From positions 1 to 58,243 of the forward strand of contig NZ_JANHJP010000004.1 in NCBI RefSeq assembly GCF_028595955.1: a stretch of 58,243 nucleotides of DNA. Reading direction: 5' to 3'. This document shows, piece by piece, positions 1-8,513 of the stretch; position 1 is the stretch's first letter; each line of letters starts with the position of its first letter. The position numbers were made by a program, and so were the translations under genes. This stretch comes from Columbia Basin potato purple top phytoplasma (GTDB lineage: Bacteria; Bacillota_I; Bacilli_A; Acholeplasmatales; Acholeplasmataceae). The notes beneath the pieces were generated by a model. The model was not told where the DNA came from and searched no databases. It saw only the letters and a program-made list of their open reading frames with translations.

Positions 1-550
1 TAGACCTTCAAATCGAAGGTCTTTTTTTATGCCCAAACAAGACTTAGGGAGTAGTTCTCTTGGGAAGGAAATTAGAGGTTTATTTTTAAATTTTCAAAAA
101 GTAGATTACCTCACTCGTTTTTATTTAAGTCTAGCTAATATGGCTCAAATTCAAGCGGAATTATTTAAAAATAACCAATTAATTATCTTAGACCGTTGGT
201 TACCCTCTACTTATGCTTACCAATTATTTCCCTTTTCTAAGGAAAAGAAAAAACTATTACCTTTAAAAAAGATCTTTCAGCTGAATCATAAAACTATCTT
301 AAGAAAACCTGATTTATTAATTTATTTAGATATTGACCCTCTTATCGGAAGAAATAGAAAGAAAAAACAAAAAAACCATCAAAGAGATCTCATTGAAAGA
401 CAATCATTAACTTATTTTCAAACTGTTCACCAAGGATATAATTATTATCTCACTCATTACGCTAGCGGCATGAAAAAATTAATCTTAAACGGAAGTGATT
501 CTATTCCGTCTAATATTCAAAAAATGATGAAATATCTAGGAGAAAGATAA
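1..550 (+). pseudogene. tmk: Thymidylate kinase, partial and probably frameshifted (PMU-type tmk)
   Basis: Thymidylate kinase phosphorylates dTMP to dTDP. The open frame from 29 encodes 173 aa with the DRW variant of the family DR(Y/H) motif followed by STYAYQ, an LDIDP strand, and an arginine-rich LID-like stretch ending in DLIERQ. The N-terminal P-loop (about 35 residues) is missing. Another frame just upstream reads TFKSKVFF, which would join to MPKQDLG if the T7 run at 22-28 had six Ts, so the gene probably extends beyond the window with a one-base frameshift there. PMUs usually carry tmk next to replication genes, and a dnaG relic follows here. Whether any product is functional is doubtful. 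Confidence 0.75.
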
Positions 551-693
551 TGGTTATTGTTATTAAGAAAAAATGTAAAAACGGTAATCTTTATTTTTAT
601 TACCATAATGGGAAAATTAAAACCATCAAACCTAAGATGGGACCACCTTCCGTTACTTGGAAAACGAAAAAAATTAAGAAGAAAAGACCTTAA
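550..693 (+). CDS. Small hypothetical protein, 45-47 aa, between tmk and dnaG remnants
   Basis: A 47-codon frame starts with an ATG that overlaps the tmk stop (TAATG at 548-552), the usual sign of translational coupling. The product is very basic and begins MVIVIKKKCKNGNLYFYYHN. It contains no recognised domain. Its stop codon lies inside a 10-bp perfect hairpin. I do not recognise a function; the overlap with tmk and the position before dnaG suggest an old PMU operon gene. It may no longer be expressed, since both neighbours are damaged. Confidence 0.5.
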   Translation: MVIVIKKKCKNGNLYFYYHNGKIKTIKPKMGPPSVTWKTKKIKKKRP

Positions 694-706
694 AACAAGG
701 TCTTTT
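682..706 (+). terminator. Perfect 10-bp hairpin between the small ORF and dnaG relic
   Basis: The arms AAAAGACCTT (682-691) and AAGGTCTTTT (697-706) are perfect complements around a 5-nt loop, with a T-rich 3' side. It overlaps the stop codon of the 47-codon ORF. A similar AGACCTT/AAGGTCT hairpin sits at 2-22, inside what is probably tmk coding sequence, so the shared arms may be coincidental. Confidence 0.45.
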
Positions 707-730
707 CTTCTTCAAAACATTAATAACTTT

Positions 731-1716
731 ATGCCAACCCAAGAATTTAAGACCTTAATCAAGCAACAAAATTCAACCCCTAAATTCGTCATCCAACCCC
801 TTTATTTAAAAAAACTCACCCTTATTCAACCAAATTAGAGATTATTATCATTATTTGTTAATTTCTAACCGAAATATAACGAAAAACCAACCAGGATTAA
901 CTTATTTAACTCAAAAAAGAAAACTCACTTTAGAAACTATTAAAGAATTTAAACTTGGTTACCCCCCTTATATGATAAACCTTTATCTTTTCGTCTAATA
1001 AATTACTGTCAAAAAAAAATATTAATATAGATCAATTTATTAGAATATGATTTTATCAAAGCAAAAACCAGTCAACAAAGAAAAAAATATTATCATGATA
1101 CTTTCCATGGTTCAATTATTATCCCCATTGAAAATGGTTATCATCAAACTTTTCATTTTTATCAAAACCATTTCCGCGAAGTTTCTTATTTCCGACCCAA
1201 ATATCAAACTTTAACTAATTTTAGTCAAACTCCGACCTTTTCATTTCAGTTATCGTTTTTTTGAAGCTTTACCTTTTATTAAACAAAAAAACCATTATTA
1301 TTCATGAAGGTTTTTTTGATGTCATTAGTTGTTGACAAAATGAGATTAAAAACGTGTTCGGTCTAATTTATGTCACTCAGCTACTTTCTCAATCTCAACT
1401 AGAAATTCTCAAAAAAGAAAAAATTAAGGTAATTATAACCCTAGATAAAGATGAAACAGGTCAAAAACGAAGCGAAGTCTTAAGGAAAACAACTTAAAGA
1501 AGAAAATATTATATACGAAATTAGATATATTTTGCCTCTTTATGTTAAAACTTGTAAATATATCGATGATTTATTACGTCAATAAGGAAAAGAGAAGCTT
1601 ATCAAAAATGTTTTTTAGCTCCATACATCACTTATAAAGAGGTCAAAAAGAAAATTATCGTTGAAAAGAAATATAATAGAGAATATGTACGGATTCAGCA
1701 TAACCTTTTACTTTAG
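731..1716 (+). pseudogene. dnaG: DNA primase remnant (PMU-type dnaG), multiply frameshifted
   Basis: Short pieces in different frames line up as one decayed primase. After an ATG at 731 (MPTQEFKTL) comes a frameshift, then LTYLTQKRKLTLETIKEF, then TOPRIM-type pieces: IIHEGFFDVIS with the acidic motif and DKDETGQKRSE with the DxD-like motif. The tail REAYQKCFLAPY leads to a stop at 1714-1716. Several in-frame stops and frame changes rule out a functional protein. Together with the tmk relic upstream it marks a degraded potential mobile unit. Confidence 0.8.
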
Positions 1717-2070
1717 TAGGATCCTTATCTTGATTTAGAGACGATAAAATGGTTTAGGTTCTGATTTTTTTGAATCTTCTTGGTTTTGTTTAACTTCTGT
1801 AATACTTGTTTGATGCATAAGATTCTTCTAACTGTTGAGAATTTAATTTCAAAGTTAAATATCTAAAATTCAACACGCCATTAATTTCAATAATAAGAGC
1901 TAAAGGTGTATTAATTTTAAAAATAATAAAATAATATTATTTCTTGAAAAATATTAAAAATTTAAATAATTTATTTTTTATTTCGTTAATATTTTATTTG
2001 AAAAAAGATTAACTTATAAAAGTCAGTCTTTAGATATAAAAAATTTATTTACTTAAAAAAATTACAATAG
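1717..2070 (-). pseudogene. Gene-poor stretch with a short minus-strand gene fragment
   Basis: No intact gene is present. On the minus strand a coding-like fragment runs from about 1921 to 1735, reading TPLALIIEINGVLNFRYLTL and, after a frameshift, SITEVKQNQEDSKKSEPKP, then a stop. I do not recognise the family. The rest is low-complexity AT-rich sequence. It is probably another PMU relic, but that is inference from its neighbours. Confidence 0.3.
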
Positions 2071-3372
2071 TTAGAACCAGTGAGTTTTATTTTTTAAAAG
2101 AGAAAACATTTTTTGTTTATAAAATTCAACCCCTGGTTGATCAAAAGGATTAATACCTATTAAATAACCAGACATAGCACAAGATTTTTGAAAAAAATAA
2201 ATAAGATAACCTAAAGAATACTCATCTAAACGAGGAATAAAAATTTCTATATTAGGGACTCCCCCTTCTATATGTGCTTCTTTAGTAGCTCTTAAAATTG
2301 TTTGATTTATATCAGAAAAAGTTCTCCCTGATAAATAATTTAACTTATCTAAATCTTTATCAATAAGAGGAATTGAACAATCATCTTTTATACTACTAAT
2401 ATTCAAAATTGTTTCAAACATCATTCTTGGACCTTCTTGAATAAATTGACCTAAAGAATGTAAATCTGTAGAATTATTCACTGAACTAACAAAAAGCCCT
2501 TTACCTTCTTTTCCTTCTGTTTCTGCAAATAATTGTTTCCACCATTCAGCAAAAGATGATAAATGAGGTTCGTAACTAACAAATAATTCTATTTTTTTAT
2601 TTAATTTAGTAAACATTAAATATCTCGCTGCTGCATATTGATAAGCTAAATTATTATTAAAATCATTAGTTAAAGTATCTTGATAAGCTTGCAAAGCCCC
2701 TTTTAAAATAGCTTCTGCATCTAAATCAGCAAAAATAAAAGGTAATAAACCTACAGGAGTTAAAACGCTAAAACGACCTCCAATAGAATTCGGTAAAAAA
2801 AATGTTTCATAACCCTCTTTTTGAGCGATATTCAATAAAATACCTTTTGTAGCATCAGTAGTAACAAAAATATTTTTTTTCGCTTTTTCTTTACCGTATT
2901 TCTTTTCGATTTCTTGTTTTAAAATCCTAAAAGTTAAAGAAGGTTCTAAAGTTGTTCCTGATTTAGAAATTACATTGATAGCCCATTTTTTATTTTTTAA
3001 ATAACAAATTAAATTAGTTAAATAATCCCCTGAGACTTGATATCCAGCAAAAATAATTTCTGTTTTAGTTTTCTTAAAAGGAGTTTTAAGAAATTCTATA
3101 CCTGCTTTAGCACCTAAATAAGAACCTCCAATTCCTATAACTACTAAAACTTCTAAATCTTCATTTAATTTTCTTAATTTTTGAATTTGTTTTATATTCG
3201 AAATAGTATTTTGATCTAAAGGCAAAGTTAACCAACCTAAATATTTATTTTTTAGATCATTATCTTTATGTAATTGGTCGTGTATTTTTAGAATTTGAGA
3301 TTTTATTAAAGAACTTTCTTTATCCCAATCTAAAAAATTTTTTATACCTTGTATATCTAATTTAAATTTCAT
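2071..3372 (-). CDS. pgi: Glucose-6-phosphate isomerase
   Basis: The enzyme interconverts glucose-6-phosphate and fructose-6-phosphate in cytosolic glycolysis. The 433-aa length fits the short bacterial (Bacillus-type) form. Visible family motifs are GIGGSYLGAKAGIEFL, the phosphate-binding ISKSGTTLEP, GGRFSVLTPVGLLP and the C-terminal QPGVEFYK. It is preceded on the minus strand by the MATE exporter gene with a gap of about 65 bp, so the two may share a transcript. The left flank is decayed mobile-unit DNA. Full length with all key motifs; assignment is secure. Confidence 0.96.
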   Translation of the reverse strand: MKFKLDIQGIKNFLDWDKESSLIKSQILKIHDQLHKDNDLKNKYLGWLTLPLDQNTISNIKQIQKLRKLNEDLEVLVVIGIGGSYLGAKAGIEFLKTPFKKTKTEIIFAGYQVSGDYLTNLICYLKNKKWAINVISKSGTTLEPSLTFRILKQEIEKKYGKEKAKKNIFVTTDATKGILLNIAQKEGYETFFLPNSIGGRFSVLTPVGLLPFIFADLDAEAILKGALQAYQDTLTNDFNNNLAYQYAAARYLMFTKLNKKIELFVSYEPHLSSFAEWWKQLFAETEGKEGKGLFVSSVNNSTDLHSLGQFIQEGPRMMFETILNISSIKDDCSIPLIDKDLDKLNYLSGRTFSDINQTILRATKEAHIEGGVPNIEIFIPRLDEYSLGYLIYFFQKSCAMSGYLIGINPFDQPGVEFYKQKMFSLLKNKTHWF

Positions 3373-3437
3373 TATTAAAATACCTTTATTAATTAAATTA
3401 TTTCGTTATAAAATAATACTTTTTAAATTATATTTAA

Positions 3438-4877
3438 TTATTTTTGATCCCATTCTATTTTCTTTTGTTTCTTAATAAAAGAAAGAAATAAAATAATAGT
3501 AACTAATAAGACAATTATATTACTAATACAAGTGCTTAAACCAATTTTGACATAATTATTTATTATTGTTGAAGAATAAAATACATGATGAAAAAACCAA
3601 ATACAAAACATTCTTGTTATAATCCTTAAAATATTTAACCAAAATACAATATAAGCTTTCTTTTTGTAAGACATGATATAAAACATCATCATAGAAGCCC
3701 AAATAGAAGTAAATAAAGACATTTGTTCAAAAAATAAAACTTGTCTAAAAAACGATAATTGTTCTTGGTTATCTGATTTTGTTAAAAATTTCAACAAATC
3801 TGTTCCATAAAATGTATTAACTAAAATACCAATAATACCGATAATTAAAGTAATAACAAAAACATTTTTAAAAATTTTTAAAGTTTTTTGATTTTTCTCC
3901 TGTGATGTCCTCTGCGAAACCATTACTATTTCGGCATCTTCAAAAGATTGAGAAATAGAAAAAATAATACCGTTAACAACTGATACAAAGCCTATTATAG
4001 TTATCATTTCTTTGCCATAATAGCTTGTAACCATATCATTAACAAATTTTTTACCAATTTCATAAGTTGTTTTTCCTATAACTAAAACACCTGATAATTT
4101 TAAAATATTTTTAATAATGTCTTTAGGAAAAATTAATTTGTCGAATTGAAGTCGAAAATCATTTTTAGGTTGGAACATTAAATAAAAAACAATAAGAGAA
4201 ATAATAAAATTAGATAAAAAATCAGTCCAAGCTAAATGAATAAGCGTAATGTTCTCTCTGTGAATATGTTTATATAAAAAAGTAAAAATAATCTTTGAAA
4301 TAATATTTAAAATATTCAAAAACAAAACAAAAGTATTTTTATTTTTAGATTTTTCTAAACCAATAAAAACAGAATTTATAGTAATAAAAACAAAACTTAA
4401 TAAAGAAATAGTATAATATGTAAATCCTCCATCAGAATGATAATCTCTTTTTAAAAAAATATCTCCCAAATGAGAAGGTAAACAAGCACCTAAATAAAAA
4501 ATAAAAAAAATACCGAATGATCCTAAAACAGCAATAATAAAAGATAAAGTAGCGTATTGTCTAGCTTTTTTATAATTTTTTTGTTTATATTCTCTAGCGA
4601 CAAAAATAATACCGGCTCCAGCTAAAGATACAGCAATACTTTGGAGCACTTTTTTAATTTGTTTCATATAAGAAATGACAGAATTTAATATACCAGCATT
4701 TTGTTTTGCAGCATCTCCTACAATATAATAATCTATACTAGAACCTAAATGTTGAAATAATAAAAACAAAGCAACGGGGAAAGCTAAAATAATTAAACTT
4801 ATCCAAATAGGTCGCTCTTTTTTAAATTGAGAATTAAATGCATTTGGTTTTTCAGAAGCAGATGTTATTTTTAACAT
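3438..4877 (-). CDS. MATE-family multidrug efflux transporter
   Basis: A 479-aa integral membrane protein with about twelve hydrophobic segments in two similar halves, as in NorM/DinF-type exporters. The first helix carries the pattern LAFPVALFLLFQHLGSSID, matching the start of MATE domains, and the second half repeats a GFVSVVNGIIFS type segment. Such proteins export cationic compounds in exchange for Na+ or H+; phytoplasmas commonly keep one or more. The substrate cannot be read from sequence. It lies directly upstream of pgi on the same strand. Confidence 0.85.
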   Translation of the reverse strand: MLKITSASEKPNAFNSQFKKERPIWISLIILAFPVALFLLFQHLGSSIDYYIVGDAAKQNAGILNSVISYMKQIKKVLQSIAVSLAGAGIIFVAREYKQKNYKKARQYATLSFIIAVLGSFGIFFIFYLGACLPSHLGDIFLKRDYHSDGGFTYYTISLLSFVFITINSVFIGLEKSKNKNTFVLFLNILNIISKIIFTFLYKHIHRENITLIHLAWTDFLSNFIISLIVFYLMFQPKNDFRLQFDKLIFPKDIIKNILKLSGVLVIGKTTYEIGKKFVNDMVTSYYGKEMITIIGFVSVVNGIIFSISQSFEDAEIVMVSQRTSQEKNQKTLKIFKNVFVITLIIGIIGILVNTFYGTDLLKFLTKSDNQEQLSFFRQVLFFEQMSLFTSIWASMMMFYIMSYKKKAYIVFWLNILRIITRMFCIWFFHHVFYSSTIINNYVKIGLSTCISNIIVLLVTIILFLSFIKKQKKIEWDQK

Positions 4878-5710
4878 ATAAAATAATTTATAACCTTCCT
4901 TATTTATTTTGCTCCAAATCCCAAAAAATAAATAAATTATGTTTTTATTAAAATAAATAAAAAATTATAAAAAAGCATTTATCATAAAATAAAATCTAAA
5001 ATATTTTAGATGCCTTCTTAATAAAAGTAAAATAAAAAATAATTAAAAAATAAAATTTCTTTCCGTTTAATAAACTAATTTAATATTATGTTTACAAAAA
5101 ATATCTCGTCAACATCTTAATTTAATTATTCATTTTTTTCGATTAAAGAATAAAAAATTTTTGTTATTTTATTTCTAACCAAGATTCTTGACTATCTATA
5201 ATTTTCTTAAACAAAAAATCATAAAAATAAATAAAAATTTCAAAATTAATAGTTATTTAATAAGGTGATTATAATTTTTCTTTTTTTATTAAAACACGAA
5301 TCCAAAATCAAATAATGAATTTATTTACAAATATATTACGACAATCTAAATAAACATGTTTTTGTATATATATTTCTGTATTTAATATAACACCCTCTTT
5401 CATTTAATTTGATCGGCATTTATAACATTACCTTATTTATTATATAAAACTTTTTAAAAAAACTCAATTTCCCATAATTTATATTTTTTCATAAATTAAA
5501 AAAACAATCAATACTCGAAATTCATAAGTTATTAAACTGTTTTATTTTAAAAATGATAATATGTCATTTTAAGAAATGTTCGCTAATACCCTGTATAAAA
5601 AAACCTCTATCAAGATATTCTATTTCTATTTTTAACAATAACATTACAAATTTCAATGTTTCAAAAAATTTAAATTTTATCATTCTAAATGATAATAAAA
5701 ATAAACATAA
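4878..5710. other. 833-bp gene-poor AT-rich interval
   Basis: I see no intact gene. It contains an 18-bp perfect palindrome at 4994-5011 and several weak hairpins. One short minus-strand piece around 5225-5170 (KKIIDSQESWLEIK then stop) looks coding-like, so the interval may hold an eroded gene, but it is too short to identify. Confidence 0.4.
5677..5695 (-). terminator. Weak hairpin after priA
   Basis: Arms TTATCATT (5677-5684) and AATGATAA (5688-5695) form an 8-bp stem with a 3-nt loop 16 nt past the priA stop. The following T-tract is poor, so termination is only possible. Confidence 0.35.
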
Positions 5711-8065
5711 TTAAATTACGGCTGCAAAACGATCAAATAACAGTAAAGCATCTTCGTTTAAATTTTGCTCAATGATAAAATTTAAATCTAAAGGCCAATC
5801 ATTATATTTTAAAGTCAACAAAACCCTATAATTTTTATTTTTATAAAAAATTAAAGGATAAGTGGGGCCTAAAATTTTGATTTTATAACACAAATGATTT
5901 TCTAAATTTTCTTTTATTTTTAAAGCAATAGATGAAACTTTTAAATAATTTTTGTGAGAAATTAATATTTTACTATAAAAAGCAAAAGGGGGATTATTAG
6001 TTAATTTTCTTTCTTTTAAACTTTGTTCTAAAAAAGAAAAAATATCATAATATTGTCCTTTTTGAAGAGTATAATGTTGTATATTATAACCCTGAACAAT
6101 CATTTCTCCTTCATCAGAAAGATAATTAGACATTTTCATTAGTAATTGAAAAGTTTTTTCTGTTGCCTTAAAATGAGGAATATTCAAAAGAGCATCTACC
6201 ATCAAAATTCCTACTGTTTCAATAGAAGGTAATTTTAAATTTTTAGCAACCATTTCTGTTCCTAATAAAAGATCAATTTCATTATTATCTAATTTTTTTA
6301 AAATATTTTGATATTGAGATAATGTTTGAACAGAATTAGAATCTATAATTGCTAAATTCACGGAAGGTATTTGTTTTTTTAAAAAAATTAAAATATATTC
6401 GATGCCTAAAGTAACATTTTTTAATAAAGAATTAGAACAACAAGGACATTTAGAACTAAACGGTCGATTATAATGACAAAAAGTACATTTGAAAATATAA
6501 CTTTGATGAAAAAAAACTAAATTTTGACGGCATTTATCACATTTCGGGACATAACCGCAAAAACGACACAAAACAAAAGGAGCAAAACCTAAAATATTAA
6601 TAAATAAAATAGTTTTTTTCTTTTCTTTTATATTTTTCATTAATTTCTCTAATAAAACAGAAGATAAAGGAGATAAATTACCTTGTTTTAATTCTTGTTT
6701 CATATCAATTAATTGCATCATCTTTTTATTTTTTTTTGTTAAATCAAAAAAAATAATTTGTTTCTGTTTTATGCCTAAATAACTATCCATTGAAGGCATT
6801 GTTGTAAAAAAAATCAAAGGAATATTGTGGTATTTAGCACGAATATATGCTAATTCTTTAGCATCATAATTAGGAGTTTTATCTTTTTCAATTAAAGACT
6901 CATCATTTTCTTCATCAATAATAAGAACTCCTATCTTTTGTAAAGGAGCGAAAATAGCTTTTTTAGTCCCTATAACAATAAAAATTTTTTGGTATTGGAT
7001 ATCTTGATTTTTTTGATAATGTTTTATTAAACCAGACTCATTTTTTAAAATAGTTAATTCAATGTTAGGGAAATATTTTTGAATTTGTTCTTTTAAAGAA
7101 ATGATCAAAATTATTTCTGCTACCAAAATTAAAACTTGCTTTTGTTTTTGTAAAGCAGTTTGAATTAATTTTAAATATATTGCTATCTTATCTTCATATT
7201 GATCATAATATAATAAATAATTATTATAACTATCCCAACAAATTTGTTTATAAACATAATCTTGTTTTTTATTTAAAACAAAAGAATTAACTAAATTTAA
7301 ATTTATTTCTTTTGGCTTTCGAAAAACTTCTTTTTTTTGAATTAAAATAATTTTTTGTTCTACAAATTTTTTTAACATAACTGAAGACAAAAATTTACAA
7401 ATATCTTCTTTGGAATAAAAATAAATTTTATTATTAGTGATGGAACCTTTTAAACTTTGAATAATTTTTTGTTGTTTAGTAGTTAATTTAAGATTTGGTA
7501 TTTCTGTCAAACAAGGATTTAAATAATAAAAATTTAAAAGTTTAGGGCGATAATCTTTTTTAAAAATTATAATCTTTGAATCAATAATTTTTCTTTTTTG
7601 TAATTCTAATAATTTATCTTTTGAAAGAAAATTATCTTTTAAAGTTAAAAATCCTTTTTTTTTAACTAAATATTCTTGAATTTGTGAAGGTAATTCTTTT
7701 TCTTGCAAAATTGTAATTTGTCTCATATAAGTGCTTAAAAAACTTCTAGGTATAATGACATTATATGCTAAAGAAGTATTAATAAAAGGGATTTTTAAAA
7801 TTTCTTCGGCCATTAAAAAAAGTTCTTCATTCAAAAAAGGAACTTTATCTAAAATTTCTACAATAGCTTTTGCTTTTTTTTCAAACAAACTTTCTTCTTT
7901 AAGTTTTAAAATATATCCTAAACGATAAGTATTCTTGGAACCGAAAGGAACAATAACTCTCATTCCTTTTTTAATTATCTTTTTCCACTCTTGAGGTATC
8001 AAATAATCAAAATATTCTGTTAAATGAGGAATTTTATTATCAACTATGACTTCTGCATACAACAT
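5711..8065 (-). CDS. priA: PriA-like primosomal protein N' with degenerate helicase motifs
   Basis: PriA reloads the replicative helicase at stalled forks. At 784 aa this is full length. The N-terminal DNA-binding part, the zinc module and the C-terminal domain are recognisable: all eight zinc cysteines are present (C500, C503, C509, C512, C527, C530, C540, C543). The helicase core is damaged. The Walker A motif GVTGSGKT reads YDQYEDKI (287-294), keeping only the lysine; DEEHD reads DEEND (384-388); GSATPS reads FTTMPS; and the GRAGR arginine-finger motif is absent around 647-653. The reading frame is nonetheless uninterrupted, so the protein is probably made but unlikely to hydrolyse ATP. 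The family call is secure; activity is doubtful. Confidence 0.9.
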   Translation of the reverse strand: MLYAEVIVDNKIPHLTEYFDYLIPQEWKKIIKKGMRVIVPFGSKNTYRLGYILKLKEESLFEKKAKAIVEILDKVPFLNEELFLMAEEILKIPFINTSLAYNVIIPRSFLSTYMRQITILQEKELPSQIQEYLVKKKGFLTLKDNFLSKDKLLELQKRKIIDSKIIIFKKDYRPKLLNFYYLNPCLTEIPNLKLTTKQQKIIQSLKGSITNNKIYFYSKEDICKFLSSVMLKKFVEQKIILIQKKEVFRKPKEINLNLVNSFVLNKKQDYVYKQICWDSYNNYLLYYDQYEDKIAIYLKLIQTALQKQKQVLILVAEIILIISLKEQIQKYFPNIELTILKNESGLIKHYQKNQDIQYQKIFIVIGTKKAIFAPLQKIGVLIIDEENDESLIEKDKTPNYDAKELAYIRAKYHNIPLIFFTTMPSMDSYLGIKQKQIIFFDLTKKNKKMMQLIDMKQELKQGNLSPLSSVLLEKLMKNIKEKKKTILFINILGFAPFVLCRFCGYVPKCDKCRQNLVFFHQSYIFKCTFCHYNRPFSSKCPCCSNSLLKNVTLGIEYILIFLKKQIPSVNLAIIDSNSVQTLSQYQNILKKLDNNEIDLLLGTEMVAKNLKLPSIETVGILMVDALLNIPHFKATEKTFQLLMKMSNYLSDEGEMIVQGYNIQHYTLQKGQYYDIFSFLEQSLKERKLTNNPPFAFYSKILISHKNYLKVSSIALKIKENLENHLCYKIKILGPTYPLIFYKNKNYRVLLTLKYNDWPLDLNFIIEQNLNEDALLLFDRFAAVI

Positions 8066-8164
8066 ATATTATTTTATGGGACCTTTTATATAATTTGTAA
8101 ATGTTTTCGAATTATAAAATAAAAAAAGATAAATTTACTAATTTACCTTTTTTTATTATTTTCA

Positions 8165-8512
8165 TTATTTTTTAATATTATCTAAAAGTTTATCAATTTT
8201 TTTACCATAAGTTAAAGATTCATCGTATTTAAATATTAAATCAGGAATTTTTTTAATATCTCTGATTTGACTAGCTAATTTTAAACGGATTTCTTTTTTA
8301 TTTTCTTCTAAAAGTTTTTGAGCTAAATCTAAAAATTCAGATTTATCATTCAAAATAGTATAAAAAACATTACAAAAAGATAAATCATTGGATAAATCAA
8401 CACCAGTTAAACTAATATAACCTAAACTATCATTTTTAATAACATCATTAATGATATCAACTAACAATTTATGAATGACATTAGCCCTTCTTTTAATAAC
8501 CATATTATTCAT
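8165..8512 (-). CDS. rbfA: Ribosome-binding factor A
   Basis: RbfA assists late 30S subunit maturation by acting near the 16S rRNA 5' helix. The 115-aa length is typical. The start IKRRANVIHKLLVDIINDVI and the segment ISLTGVDLSNDLSFCNVFYT match the KH-like fold of the family. The start codon lies one base after the infB TGA stop, so the two genes are translationally coupled in an nusA-infB-rbfA cluster, as in many bacteria. Confidence 0.93.
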   Translation of the reverse strand: MNNMVIKRRANVIHKLLVDIINDVIKNDSLGYISLTGVDLSNDLSFCNVFYTILNDKSEFLDLAQKLLEENKKEIRLKLASQIRDIKKIPDLIFKYDESLTYGKKIDKLLDNIKK

Positions 8513-8513
8513 T

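Noticed and set aside
2-22. Hairpin at the left edge as a terminator
   Set aside because: The sequence reads as tmk coding sequence (TFKSKVFF) in another frame, so a terminator call is unsafe.
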